Positions 1 to 6,355 of a stretch of DNA of 10,999 bases are shown piece by piece. Below the pieces are notes generated by a model, which did not search any database, was not told the DNA's origin, and was given only the letters and a program-made list of their open reading frames with translations. The DNA is taken from positions 20,124-31,122 of the forward strand of contig DILZ01000093.1 in the NCBI GenBank assembly GCA_002425305.1, read 5' to 3'. Positions within the stretch are counted from its first letter, which is position 1. Every line of letters starts with the position of its first letter. This DNA is from Ruminococcaceae bacterium UBA5579. Lineage in GTDB: Bacteria; Bacillota; Clostridia; Oscillospirales; Ruminococcaceae. A program made the position numbers and the translations under genes.

Positions 1-22
1 TCTTCGTCTGCCATAAACGTCT
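1..22 (-). repeat. Inverted copy of the gyrB start region (partner 282-303)
   Basis: The first 22 bases are the exact reverse complement of positions 282-303, which cover the last two bases of the gyrB Shine-Dalgarno, its spacer, the start codon and the next four codons. Identity stops abruptly at position 23. Read leftward on the - strand this would begin a second MADE... reading frame, but AGGAG is missing upstream of it because the match breaks within that motif. It could continue to the left of the window. A 22-bp exact match is not chance. It is either a real inverted duplication or an assembly/amplification chimera at a contig end; the missing ribosome-binding site favours the chimera. 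Confidence 0.85.
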
Positions 23-49
23 GAACGCAGGTTTATATACAGTCTGTGA

Positions 50-85
50 CGGCTTTTCCCGATTCAACGGGAAAGGCCGCTTTTT
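50..85 (+). terminator. Intrinsic terminator of an unseen upstream gene
   Basis: A 12-bp stem (50-61 with 68-79, one G-U pair) closes a 6-nt loop and is followed by C and five T. No convincing coding end is seen in bases 23-49, so the gene it serves lies left of the window, or was separated from it if bases 1-22 are chimeric. In many Firmicutes the gene before gyrB is recF or a small gene next to it, but nothing here identifies it. Confidence 0.75.
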
Positions 86-163
86 GCATTAAAAACCATA
101 CTTGTGTTTTTACTTAAAATGTTTTTTTTTTGCAAAAAATTGAGATAAAAATAGCTAAATCAC

Positions 164-201
164 TTGATTTTTTTACCGTTTTGTGGTATACTATATATAA
201 T
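164..201 (+). promoter_or_regulatory. Two overlapping sigma-A-type promoters for gyrB
   Basis: The first promoter has TTGATT (164-169), a 17-bp spacer and TATACT (187-192) preceded by an extended TGG. The second has TTTACC (172-177), an 18-bp spacer and a perfect TATAAT (196-201). Predicted transcription starts are near 199 and 208, giving a leader of roughly 80-90 nt. The region is strongly AT-rich. Both are read from sequence only. Confidence 0.7.
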
Positions 202-221
202 ATAGGCGGCTGGAGTTTTAT

Positions 222-250
222 TCTTCTCTCCGTAAAGAACGGAGAGAAGA
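222..250 (+). promoter_or_regulatory. 12-bp leader hairpin in the gyrB 5' UTR
   Basis: Bases 222-233 and 239-250 form a perfect 12-bp inverted repeat around the 5-nt loop AAAGA. It lies about 15-25 nt downstream of the predicted transcription starts and 29 nt before the gyrB ribosome-binding site. There is no T tract, so it is not an intrinsic terminator. A stabilising 5' stem-loop or protein-binding site is possible; the function is inferred. Confidence 0.65.
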
Positions 251-289
251 TCGATTATTGTTTATAGGACAAAAAAATAGGAGACGTTT

Positions 290-2290
290 ATGGCAGACGA
301 AGAAAAGATAACGGAGATAACACAGGCGGTCGAGGGCGAATACGGCGCGGACAGCATACAGGCGCTGAAGGGTTTGGATCCGGTGCGTAAGCGTCCGGGT
401 ATGTATATAGGCTCTACCGGTGAAAGCGGACTGCATCACCTTGTTTACGAAATCGTAGACAATGCGGTGGACGAGGCTTTGGCGGGCTACTGCACCGAGA
501 TAGACGTGGCGATACTCCCCGATAATGTTATCCGCGTTATAGACAACGGACGCGGTATTCCTACCGATATAAACCACGCCGAGGGCATTTCTGCGGCGAC
601 GATGGTGTTTACAATGCTGCACGCGGGCGGTAAGTTCGGCGGCGGCGGATATAAGGTATCTGGCGGTCTGCACGGCGTGGGCGCGTCCGTAGTAAACGCG
701 CTGTCCGAGTGGCTGGAGGTGGAGATACACGATGGCAAAAACGTGCATTTCCAGCGCTTTGACCGTGGCGAATACTCCGAAGAGATCAAAATCACGGGTA
801 CTACCGACCACACCGGCACACAGGTAACGTTCAAGCCGGACGGTTCTATTTTCCACACGACGGTGTTCAGCTACGAAACGCTGAATGACCGTCTGCGCGA
901 GAAGGCGTTCCTGAACGGCGGCTTGAAGATATCTCTGCACGATCTGCGCGCCCCTGAGAATATCGTTGAGGAAACGATGCAGTATGAGGGCGGTATCCGT
1001 GAATATATTGCGTGGCTCAACAAAAAGCGCGGCGCGGAGGTTCTGCATCCCGATATAATTTACTTAAACGGCGTAGAAAACGGCATAATGGTTGAGGTTG
1101 CGTTCCAATACACCACCGATTTCAACAGCGAGGTTTTCCGTTCGTTCGCCAATGATATCCACACGGGCGAGGGCGGTATGCACGAGCTTGGATTTAAACG
1201 CGCTCTTAATAAGGTAGTAAACGATTTTGCAAAGCAGGTCGCGGAAACTCAAGGCAAGAACAAGAAGAAAAAGCCTTTAAAAAAGGGCGAGGAGGAAAAG
1301 CCGTTTTCGGGATACAGCGGCGAGGCTATCCGCGAGGCGATAAATGCGATAATCTCCGTGAAACTGCCCGAGTGCGAGTTTGAGGGACAGACAAAGGGCA
1401 AGCTCGGCAACCCCGAGGTTCAGCCCGCAGTATATAAGGTTGCGACCGAGCAGCTCACCTATTACCTTGAAGAGCACCCCGAAACGATGCAGATAATCGT
1501 GAACAAGGCTGCGAACTCCCAGGCGGCGCGCGACGCTGCGAAAAAAGCTATGGAAGCAAAGCGCAAGTCCGTTATGGACAGCAACGGTCTTCCGGGCAAG
1601 CTCGCGGACTGCTCCGAAAGCGACACGTCCGTTACCGAGATATATATCGTCGAGGGAGATTCTGCGGGCGGTTCGGCTAAGGAGGGGCGCGACAGACGTT
1701 TCCAAGCGATCTTGCCGCTGTGGGGCAAAATGCTGAACGTTGAAAAGGCAAGAGCCGACAAAGTGTATAATAATGATAAATTATTACCCGTAGTAAAAGC
1801 TCTCGGCACGGGTATCGCGGAGGATTTCGATATTGAAAAGCTGCGCTACGGCAGGGTAGTGATAATGGCGGATGCCGATGTTGACGGTCTGCATATACGC
1901 ACGCTGCTGCTGACGTTCTTCTTCCGCTTTATGCGTCCGCTTATCGAGCAGGGGCACGTTTACTGCGCGCAGCCGCCGCTGTTTAAGGTATCGCGCGGCA
2001 AGCAGGTGCGCTACGCGTTTTCCGATGAGGAGCGCGACAGCTACATCGCGGAGCTTGGCGCTGACGGCGGTAAGACCGACGTTCAGCGATACAAGGGCTT
2101 GGGCGAGATGGATCCCATTCAGCTGTGGGAAACGACAATGAACCCCGAAACACGCACTATGCTTCGCGTTTCGGTCGAGGACGCCGCAAAGGCCGACGAG
2201 ATAATGACCATTCTTATGGGCGACAAGGTAGAGCCGCGCCGCGAGTTTATCGAGCAGAATGCAAAGCTCGCGGAAAACCTGGATATTTGA
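290..2290 (+). CDS. gyrB: DNA gyrase subunit B
   Basis: This is the ATPase subunit of the type IIA topoisomerase that introduces negative supercoils, acting as GyrA2GyrB2. At 666 aa it is slightly longer than usual. The GHKL ATPase domain carries the Mg/ATP residue N58 in EIVDNAVDEAL, D85 in DNGRGIP, and glycine-rich lid motifs near 110-130 (GGKFGGGG, GGLHGVGASVV). The TOPRIM domain has catalytic E455 in EGDSAGGSA and D528/D530/D532 in DADVDG. The C-terminal YKGLGEM...WETTM motif is present. A Lys-rich stretch lies near residues 323-341. The start ATG has AGGAG at 279-283 with a 6-nt spacer. W478 occupies the position of E. coli K447 in the quinolone-related GyrB region. ParE is the main alternative, but the gyrA neighbour with its GyrA-box supports GyrB. 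Confidence 0.98.
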   Translation: MADEEKITEITQAVEGEYGADSIQALKGLDPVRKRPGMYIGSTGESGLHHLVYEIVDNAVDEALAGYCTEIDVAILPDNVIRVIDNGRGIPTDINHAEGISAATMVFTMLHAGGKFGGGGYKVSGGLHGVGASVVNALSEWLEVEIHDGKNVHFQRFDRGEYSEEIKITGTTDHTGTQVTFKPDGSIFHTTVFSYETLNDRLREKAFLNGGLKISLHDLRAPENIVEETMQYEGGIREYIAWLNKKRGAEVLHPDIIYLNGVENGIMVEVAFQYTTDFNSEVFRSFANDIHTGEGGMHELGFKRALNKVVNDFAKQVAETQGKNKKKKPLKKGEEEKPFSGYSGEAIREAINAIISVKLPECEFEGQTKGKLGNPEVQPAVYKVATEQLTYYLEEHPETMQIIVNKAANSQAARDAAKKAMEAKRKSVMDSNGLPGKLADCSESDTSVTEIYIVEGDSAGGSAKEGRDRRFQAILPLWGKMLNVEKARADKVYNNDKLLPVVKALGTGIAEDFDIEKLRYGRVVIMADADVDGLHIRTLLLTFFFRFMRPLIEQGHVYCAQPPLFKVSRGKQVRYAFSDEERDSYIAELGADGGKTDVQRYKGLGEMDPIQLWETTMNPETRTMLRVSVEDAAKADEIMTILMGDKVEPRREFIEQNAKLAENLDI

Positions 2291-2292
2291 TA

Positions 2293-2358
2293 GTTGTTAG
2301 TTTAATAGTGATTAGTGGTTAGTATCAGAACCTGAAATAACTAACAACCAATAACTAT
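2293..2358. repeat. Imperfect palindromic AT-rich repeat after gyrB
   Basis: Degenerate TAGTKRTTAG-like units (near 2291, 2306 and 2314) face complementary TAACTAACAACCAATAACTAT on the other side. Bases 2305-2324 and 2339-2358 are complementary at 16 of 20 positions, with TCAG/CTGA (2325-2328/2332-2335) closing a 3-nt AAC loop. An alternative perfect 10-bp pairing joins 2293-2302 with 2339-2348. There is no T tract directly after it. It resembles dispersed intergenic palindromes of clostridial genomes, but whether it recurs elsewhere cannot be judged here. It could slow or process the gyrB transcript. Confidence 0.6.
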
Positions 2359-2402
2359 TCTCTAAAAACTATAAGGAGTTGATCGATATTTCCAGCAGTT
2401 TA

Positions 2403-3017
2403 ATGCCCGATTTCGGCGAGCTTGCGAAGTCGGAGAAGAAAAAAGAAGCCGAACCGATAGCGAAGTTCAGCTATGACAACACGCCCGATGAAACGGACGG
2501 CGCGATGAAGTCGTTCCAGAAGCGGTTTTCGAGAAAACGCAGCCGCGCTCAGCTTATCGCGTATATCCTGTTGTCTGTGGCGATAATCGTGGGGGTGGTG
2601 TTCAACCCGACCGCCGTACCGCTGTATTTCGCTATGGTGTTTTGTCTGTTCGGGCTGTATTATAACGCCACCGACCAAATTCGCACGAGAAAGCGCGTTA
2701 TCAAGGCGCTTGAGGATATGAACCCCGAGGAGTACTGCTGCACGATCTATCCCGACAGCATAGAGCTTGAAACGATTATAAAACCGAAGGTCAACGAAGT
2801 CGAGCTGAAGATCGATGAAGAAGCTGACGAGGAAATAATCACGCCGCTGAAAACCGTTTTTAAGTTTGGCGAGGATCTGTTGAATTTTTCGGAAAACGAC
2901 GAGTCGCTGCTGCTGATATTCAACAGACGTCAGATATACTGTTTCCCCAAACGGTGTCTTACGGCAGACCAGGAAGAGATAATTCGTGATTTTTTAATTG
3001 AAAAGTTGGAGAATTAA
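2403..3017 (+). CDS. YcxB-like membrane protein of unknown function
   Basis: From the first ATG this is a 204-aa protein. Residues 1-50 are charged and cytoplasmic-looking, ending in an Arg/Lys-rich RKRSR. Two hydrophobic segments follow at about 51-67 and 70-87, joined by a short FNPT turn, so both ends should face the cytoplasm. The remainder (about 105-200) resembles the YcxB-like C-terminal domain: alternating beta strands ending in IYCFPKRCLTADQEEIIRDFL, where the I-P-K-R/F-P-K-R plus helix ending is the family hallmark. The function of that family is unknown. The start is uncertain. The frame is open upstream, with a TTG at 2379 directly abutting AAGGAG (2373-2378) and an ATT at 2388 spaced 9 nt from it. 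The ATG at 2403 has no Shine-Dalgarno and was chosen conservatively. It sits between gyrB and gyrA, which are usually adjacent. Confidence 0.85.
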   Translation: MPDFGELAKSEKKKEAEPIAKFSYDNTPDETDGAMKSFQKRFSRKRSRAQLIAYILLSVAIIVGVVFNPTAVPLYFAMVFCLFGLYYNATDQIRTRKRVIKALEDMNPEEYCCTIYPDSIELETIIKPKVNEVELKIDEEADEEIITPLKTVFKFGEDLLNFSENDESLLLIFNRRQIYCFPKRCLTADQEEIIRDFLIEKLEN

Positions 3018-3028
3018 GAAAACACTGA

Positions 3029-3086
3029 TTTAATGGCGGGTTTCCCCGCCGGAGGCGGGGAAATCCGTATAAAAACACGCATTAAA
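3029..3086 (+). promoter_or_regulatory. Nested GC-rich hairpin in the gyrA upstream region
   Basis: The inner stem pairs 3037-3050 with 3054-3067 (14 bp, one G-U, loop GGA). An outer stem pairs TTTAATG (3029-3035) with CATTAAA (3080-3086), and CTGATT (3025-3030) can compete with AATCAG (3104-3109). It begins 12 nt after the stop of the preceding gene, but no T tract follows on either strand, so it is not a standard intrinsic terminator. It could be a transcript-end or processing structure for the upstream gene, or a leader element for gyrA. No convincing promoter is visible between here and gyrA. Confidence 0.6.
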
Positions 3087-3162
3087 ATTTGGAAAGCAGA
3101 TTTAATCAGCGCTTCCTTAATAATAAATTATCGTTATTGACGAACGACTATCCGGAGGAATA

Positions 3163-5799
3163 ATGGACATAGATTTCAGCTTGGAAAAACTTAATAACAT
3201 CGATCTCGAGGTGACGATGAAAAAATCGTTTATCGAGTATTCAATGGCGGTCATCACATCGCGCGCTCTGCCCGATGTGCGTGACGGCTTCAAGCCCGTA
3301 CACCGCCGTATCATCTACACAATGAACGAGGCGGGCAACACTTCGGACAAGCCGTTCCGCAAGTGCGCGTACACTGTCGGAGAGGTGCTGGGTAAATACC
3401 ACCCGCACGGCGACGCCTCCGTTTATGACGCTTTGGTACGTCTTGCGCAGACCTTCTCGATGAGATACCCGCTGATAGACGGTCACGGAAACTTCGGCTC
3501 CGTGGACGGCGACCCGCCCGCAGCTTACCGTTATACCGAGGCAAGACTTGCGAGGTTATCCAACGAGATGACCTCCGATATCAACAAGAAGGTCGTTGAC
3601 TTCCAGACCAACTACGATGACAAGCTGCTCGAGCCTGTTGTATTGCCGGCACGTTTCCCGAATTTGCTTGTAAACGGCTCGAACGGTATCGCCGTCGGAA
3701 TGGCGACCAACATACCGCCGCATAATCTCACCGAGGTCATTGACGCGCTTCTGCTGATGATAGATAATCCCGACGCGACGATCGAGGACGTGATGGGCTG
3801 CATCAAAGGCCCCGATTTCCCGACGGGCGGCGTTATTATGGGATACAGCGGAATACGCTCCGCATACTACACGGGGCGCGGCAAGATAATATTGCGCGGC
3901 AAAACGGAGATAGTCGAGGAAAATAATCACACCCGTATAATCATTACTGAAATACCGTATATGGTAAACAAGGCGCGCTTGCTTGTCAATATAGGCGACC
4001 TTATGCGCGACAAGCGCATTGATGGTATCTCGTTCGTGCGCGACGAGTCCGACCGAAACGGTATGCGCATAGTCGTGGAGCTGAAAAGAGACGCGAACGC
4101 GAACGTCGTTTTGAACAAGCTGTATTCCTATACGCAGTTACAGGACACCGTGGGCGTTATTATGATAGCGCTTGTTGATGGTCAGCCGAAAACACTCACG
4201 CTTATGGAGATGCTGCAATGCTACCTTGACCATCAGATCGAGGTAGTGACGCGCCGCACGAAGTTCGATCTTGATAAGGCGAAGGAGCGCGAGCATATCC
4301 TCGAGGGCTTGATGATCGCTATCGACTTTATTGACGAGGTAATAGCGATACTCCGTTCGAGTAAAAATATCCCCGAAGGTAAAGAACGTCTAATAGAGCG
4401 TTTCAAGAACGTTGACGTTTCAAGTACGGGGCTGTTTTCGCAGACTACTTACTCGCTTACCGAGGTTCAGGCGGACGCTATCGTCAAGATGACCTTGGGC
4501 GCTCTTACGGGAATGGAGAAGAGCAAGGTCGAGGACGAGCTTCTTGAAAAGCGCGAGCTGATAAAGTCTATGGAGGAGCTTTTGGCGGACAAGAGCAAGC
4601 TCGAGCACCTTATCGGAGAGGAGCTTTCCGTTATCAAGAAAAAGTACGGCGACGAGCGCCGCACGGCTATCGAGCCGGTAAGCGGCGAGGTCGATATTGA
4701 GGACTTGATCCCCGAGGAGGACTGTGTCGTAACATTCACCAAAATGGGCTACATCAAGCGTCAGCCCGCAGAGGTCTACAATATCCAGAAGCGCGGCGGA
4801 CGCGGCGTTTCGGGAATGAAGCAGCGCGACGAGGATTTCGTGGACAGTATGTTCATAGCAAGCTCTCACGAAAATATCCTGTTCATCACGAATAAGGGCA
4901 ATATGTTCCGACTGAAATGCTATCAGATACCCGAAGGCAGCAAGCAGTCGCGCGGCACGAATATCGTGAACATACTCCAGCTTTCGGAGGACGAAAAGGT
5001 TGCGGCGATGATGACGACGATAGATTTCGCCGAGAACAAGTATTTTGTTTGCCTTACGAAAAACGGCTTGTGCAAGCGCACAAGACTTTCCGAGTTCAAG
5101 AACGTCAGAAAAGGCGGACTTCGCGCGATCACCCTGAACGACAACGACGAGATAGCGGGCGGCTTCCTCACCGAGGGCGACTGCACCGTTATGGCGGCGA
5201 CCCGAAACGGCGCGGCTATCCGCTTTAACGAGAACGATATCCGCGTTATGGGGCGCACTGCTCGCGGAGTTCGCGCGATAAAGTTCCGCGGCGACGACTA
5301 TATTGTCGGAGCGACCAAGATATTTGACGACGGTGCGACTATCCTTACTGTTACCGAACGCGGAATGGGCAGACGCTGCGCGGTATCGAGCTATCGCTTG
5401 CAGCGGCGCGGCGGTATGGGCTTGAAGAACTATCCCGTTTCCGAGGAAAAGGGTTCGGTTATCGGGATACGCACGCTTGGTCCGGACGACGATGTTATTT
5501 TGATCAGTGCGGACGGTGTAATAATCCGTATCCGCGCGAACGATCTGCGCGTAATGGGACGCACCGCTTCGGGCGTTCGAGTAATGCGGCTCGGGGAGAA
5601 CGACCGTGTTGCGACGTTCTCTCGCACTCCTCACGACGAGGAGGAGAAGACCGAAGAGGTCGAGAGCGTTTCCGAGGAGGAGGTCGAGGCTTCTCTTAAA
5701 GAAGAAGCGGCGGAGGTCATTCCCGACGACGAGCCCGTTGACGATGACGAGGATATTTCCGATGGGGGCGAGGAAGCCCCCGAGGATAACGAGGACTAA
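3163..5799 (+). CDS. gyrA: DNA gyrase subunit A
   Basis: This is the DNA cleavage/religation subunit of gyrase (878 aa). The N-terminal breakage domain opens with [17 protein letters not shown]. The active-site tyrosine is Y124 in YRYTEARL. A helical tower and coiled-coil segment spans roughly residues 360-500. The C-terminal DNA-wrapping pinwheel begins near 510 and carries the GyrA-box QKRGGRG at 542-548, a gyrase hallmark absent from ParC; later blades show [25 protein letters not shown] and [11 protein letters not shown]. The last ~55 residues are a highly acidic Glu/Asp tail. In the quinolone-resistance region the sequence is [11 protein letters not shown]85 lies at the E. coli S83 position and D89 at D87. 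The start ATG has GGAGG at 3154-3158 with a 4-nt spacer. Confidence 0.98.
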   Translation: MDIDFSLEKLNNIDLEVTMKKSFIEYSMAVITSRALPDVRDGFKPVHRRIIYTMNEAGNTSDKPFRKCAYTVGEVLGKYHPHGDASVYDALVRLAQTFSMRYPLIDGHGNFGSVDGDPPAAYRYTEARLARLSNEMTSDINKKVVDFQTNYDDKLLEPVVLPARFPNLLVNGSNGIAVGMATNIPPHNLTEVIDALLLMIDNPDATIEDVMGCIKGPDFPTGGVIMGYSGIRSAYYTGRGKIILRGKTEIVEENNHTRIIITEIPYMVNKARLLVNIGDLMRDKRIDGISFVRDESDRNGMRIVVELKRDANANVVLNKLYSYTQLQDTVGVIMIALVDGQPKTLTLMEMLQCYLDHQIEVVTRRTKFDLDKAKEREHILEGLMIAIDFIDEVIAILRSSKNIPEGKERLIERFKNVDVSSTGLFSQTTYSLTEVQADAIVKMTLGALTGMEKSKVEDELLEKRELIKSMEELLADKSKLEHLIGEELSVIKKKYGDERRTAIEPVSGEVDIEDLIPEEDCVVTFTKMGYIKRQPAEVYNIQKRGGRGVSGMKQRDEDFVDSMFIASSHENILFITNKGNMFRLKCYQIPEGSKQSRGTNIVNILQLSEDEKVAAMMTTIDFAENKYFVCLTKNGLCKRTRLSEFKNVRKGGLRAITLNDNDEIAGGFLTEGDCTVMAATRNGAAIRFNENDIRVMGRTARGVRAIKFRGDDYIVGATKIFDDGATILTVTERGMGRRCAVSSYRLQRRGGMGLKNYPVSEEKGSVIGIRTLGPDDDVILISADGVIIRIRANDLRVMGRTASGVRVMRLGENDRVATFSRTPHDEEEKTEEVESVSEEEVEASLKEEAAEVIPDDEPVDDDEDISDGGEEAPEDNED

Positions 5800-5808
5800 T
5801 TTAATAGG

Positions 5809-5840
5809 TTTTCCCGAACACCGTTCGGGAAAATTTTATT
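5809..5840 (+). terminator. Intrinsic terminator of gyrA
   Basis: A perfect 11-bp stem (5809-5819 with 5823-5833) with loop ACC is followed by TTTTATT, 9 nt after the gyrA stop. It is followed within 18 nt by the next gene's start codon, leaving no room for a separate promoter between them. Confidence 0.9.
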
Positions 5841-5857
5841 GCGGAAAGGAGCGTTAT

Positions 5858-6319
5858 ATGGATTTTTGCGGTTTGTCGAAGGATTTTCTTGCCGATTGCG
5901 AAAAATATCTTTCCTATGATGAGAATATTCCTCTGCAATACAGAGTATTTGCCAAGCTTATCGGTGATATTGATTATGATATGGCAAGAAAATTCATTGA
6001 TGCAAACAAGGCTGCTTTTGATAATGAATACAATTACTTGCTCCTTGATTTAGCAATTGAAATGAGTATCAACTTTGTTGTTGATGAGTTCGGCAAATTA
6101 CACTCGTCGCTTTTTTTGAATGAACATCAGTTTTATAAGCCTTCTCCGGATACGTTGAAATTTATTGAATATCTTTTGGAGAACGGGACGGATCCGAATT
6201 TGCCGGTGCATTTTAACCAAATCGAACACATTAACGATCTTGAGGAGGATTGCTCTCAACAGTGCCGTTGCGAATTTGATTGCTCCGAAATAAGGGAGCT
6301 TCTGAAAAGATATATGTAA
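5858..6319 (+). CDS. Small ankyrin-like protein, function unknown
   Basis: This is a 153-aa soluble protein that I do not recognise by name. The ATG has AAGGAG at 5846-5851 with a 6-nt spacer; the frame is open further upstream only as a shadow inside gyrA. It is mostly helical. Residues 98-114 (TLKFIEYLLENGTDPN) match the helix-turn of an ankyrin repeat. The C-terminal part has four clustered cysteines, C132, C136, C138 and C142, which could bind a metal. There is no signal peptide or membrane segment. Base composition differs sharply from its neighbours: by hand count 34% G+C over 5881-6000, against 53% in gyrA 5281-5340 and 62% in mnmG 6541-6600. This suggests horizontal acquisition. Ankyrin-type proteins of this size are sometimes immunity proteins of polymorphic toxins, but no toxin gene is visible here, so that is speculation. 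Confidence 0.85.
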   Translation: MDFCGLSKDFLADCEKYLSYDENIPLQYRVFAKLIGDIDYDMARKFIDANKAAFDNEYNYLLLDLAIEMSINFVVDEFGKLHSSLFLNEHQFYKPSPDTLKFIEYLLENGTDPNLPVHFNQIEHINDLEEDCSQQCRCEFDCSEIRELLKRYM

Positions 6320-6328
6320 TTTTAGGAA

Positions 6329-6344
6329 TGTTCCACGTGGAACA
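6329..6344. promoter_or_regulatory. parS: parS centromere site 1 (before mnmG)
   Basis: TGTTCCACGTGGAACA is a perfect 16-bp palindrome matching the conserved bacterial parS consensus, the site where ParB loads and starts sliding or spreading. Flanking AA/TT extend the symmetry to 20 bp (6327-6346). It lies 9 nt after the stop of the small AT-rich gene and directly abuts the mnmG Shine-Dalgarno GGAGG (6347-6351). An identical site is at 9928-9943. Confidence 0.95.
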
Positions 6345-6355
6345 TTGGAGGTTTT

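Noticed and set aside
50..79. TTTCCC/GGGAAA arms in the terminators at 50-79 and 5809-5833 and the hairpin at 3037-3067 as Noc sites
   Set aside because: The arms are separated by 6 or more bases, and the first two belong to standard terminator stems; spacing does not fit a Noc palindrome.
157..170. Small palindrome AAATCACTTGATTT near the gyrB -35
   Set aside because: Short, AT-only arms with almost no loop in an AT-rich region; expected by chance.
218..1048. Open frame of 276 codons on the - strand over the gyrB start and leader
   Set aside because: Antisense shadow of gyrB with no family resemblance and no plausible promoter or ribosome-binding site.
3553..3561. TTATCCAAC as a DnaA box
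   Set aside because: A single match inside gyrA that fails the last positions of TTATNCACA, with no cluster and no AT-rich unwinding region.
4420..5634. Long open frame on the - strand (404 codons) inside gyrA
   Set aside because: It lies wholly antisense to gyrA, whose protein is conserved end to end; it has no recognisable domain and is explained by GC-biased codon use.
5606..5857. Upstream extension of the AT-rich gene into gyrA
   Set aside because: This part is a different frame of the gyrA acidic tail and crosses the gyrA terminator; the ATG at 5858 has a strong Shine-Dalgarno.
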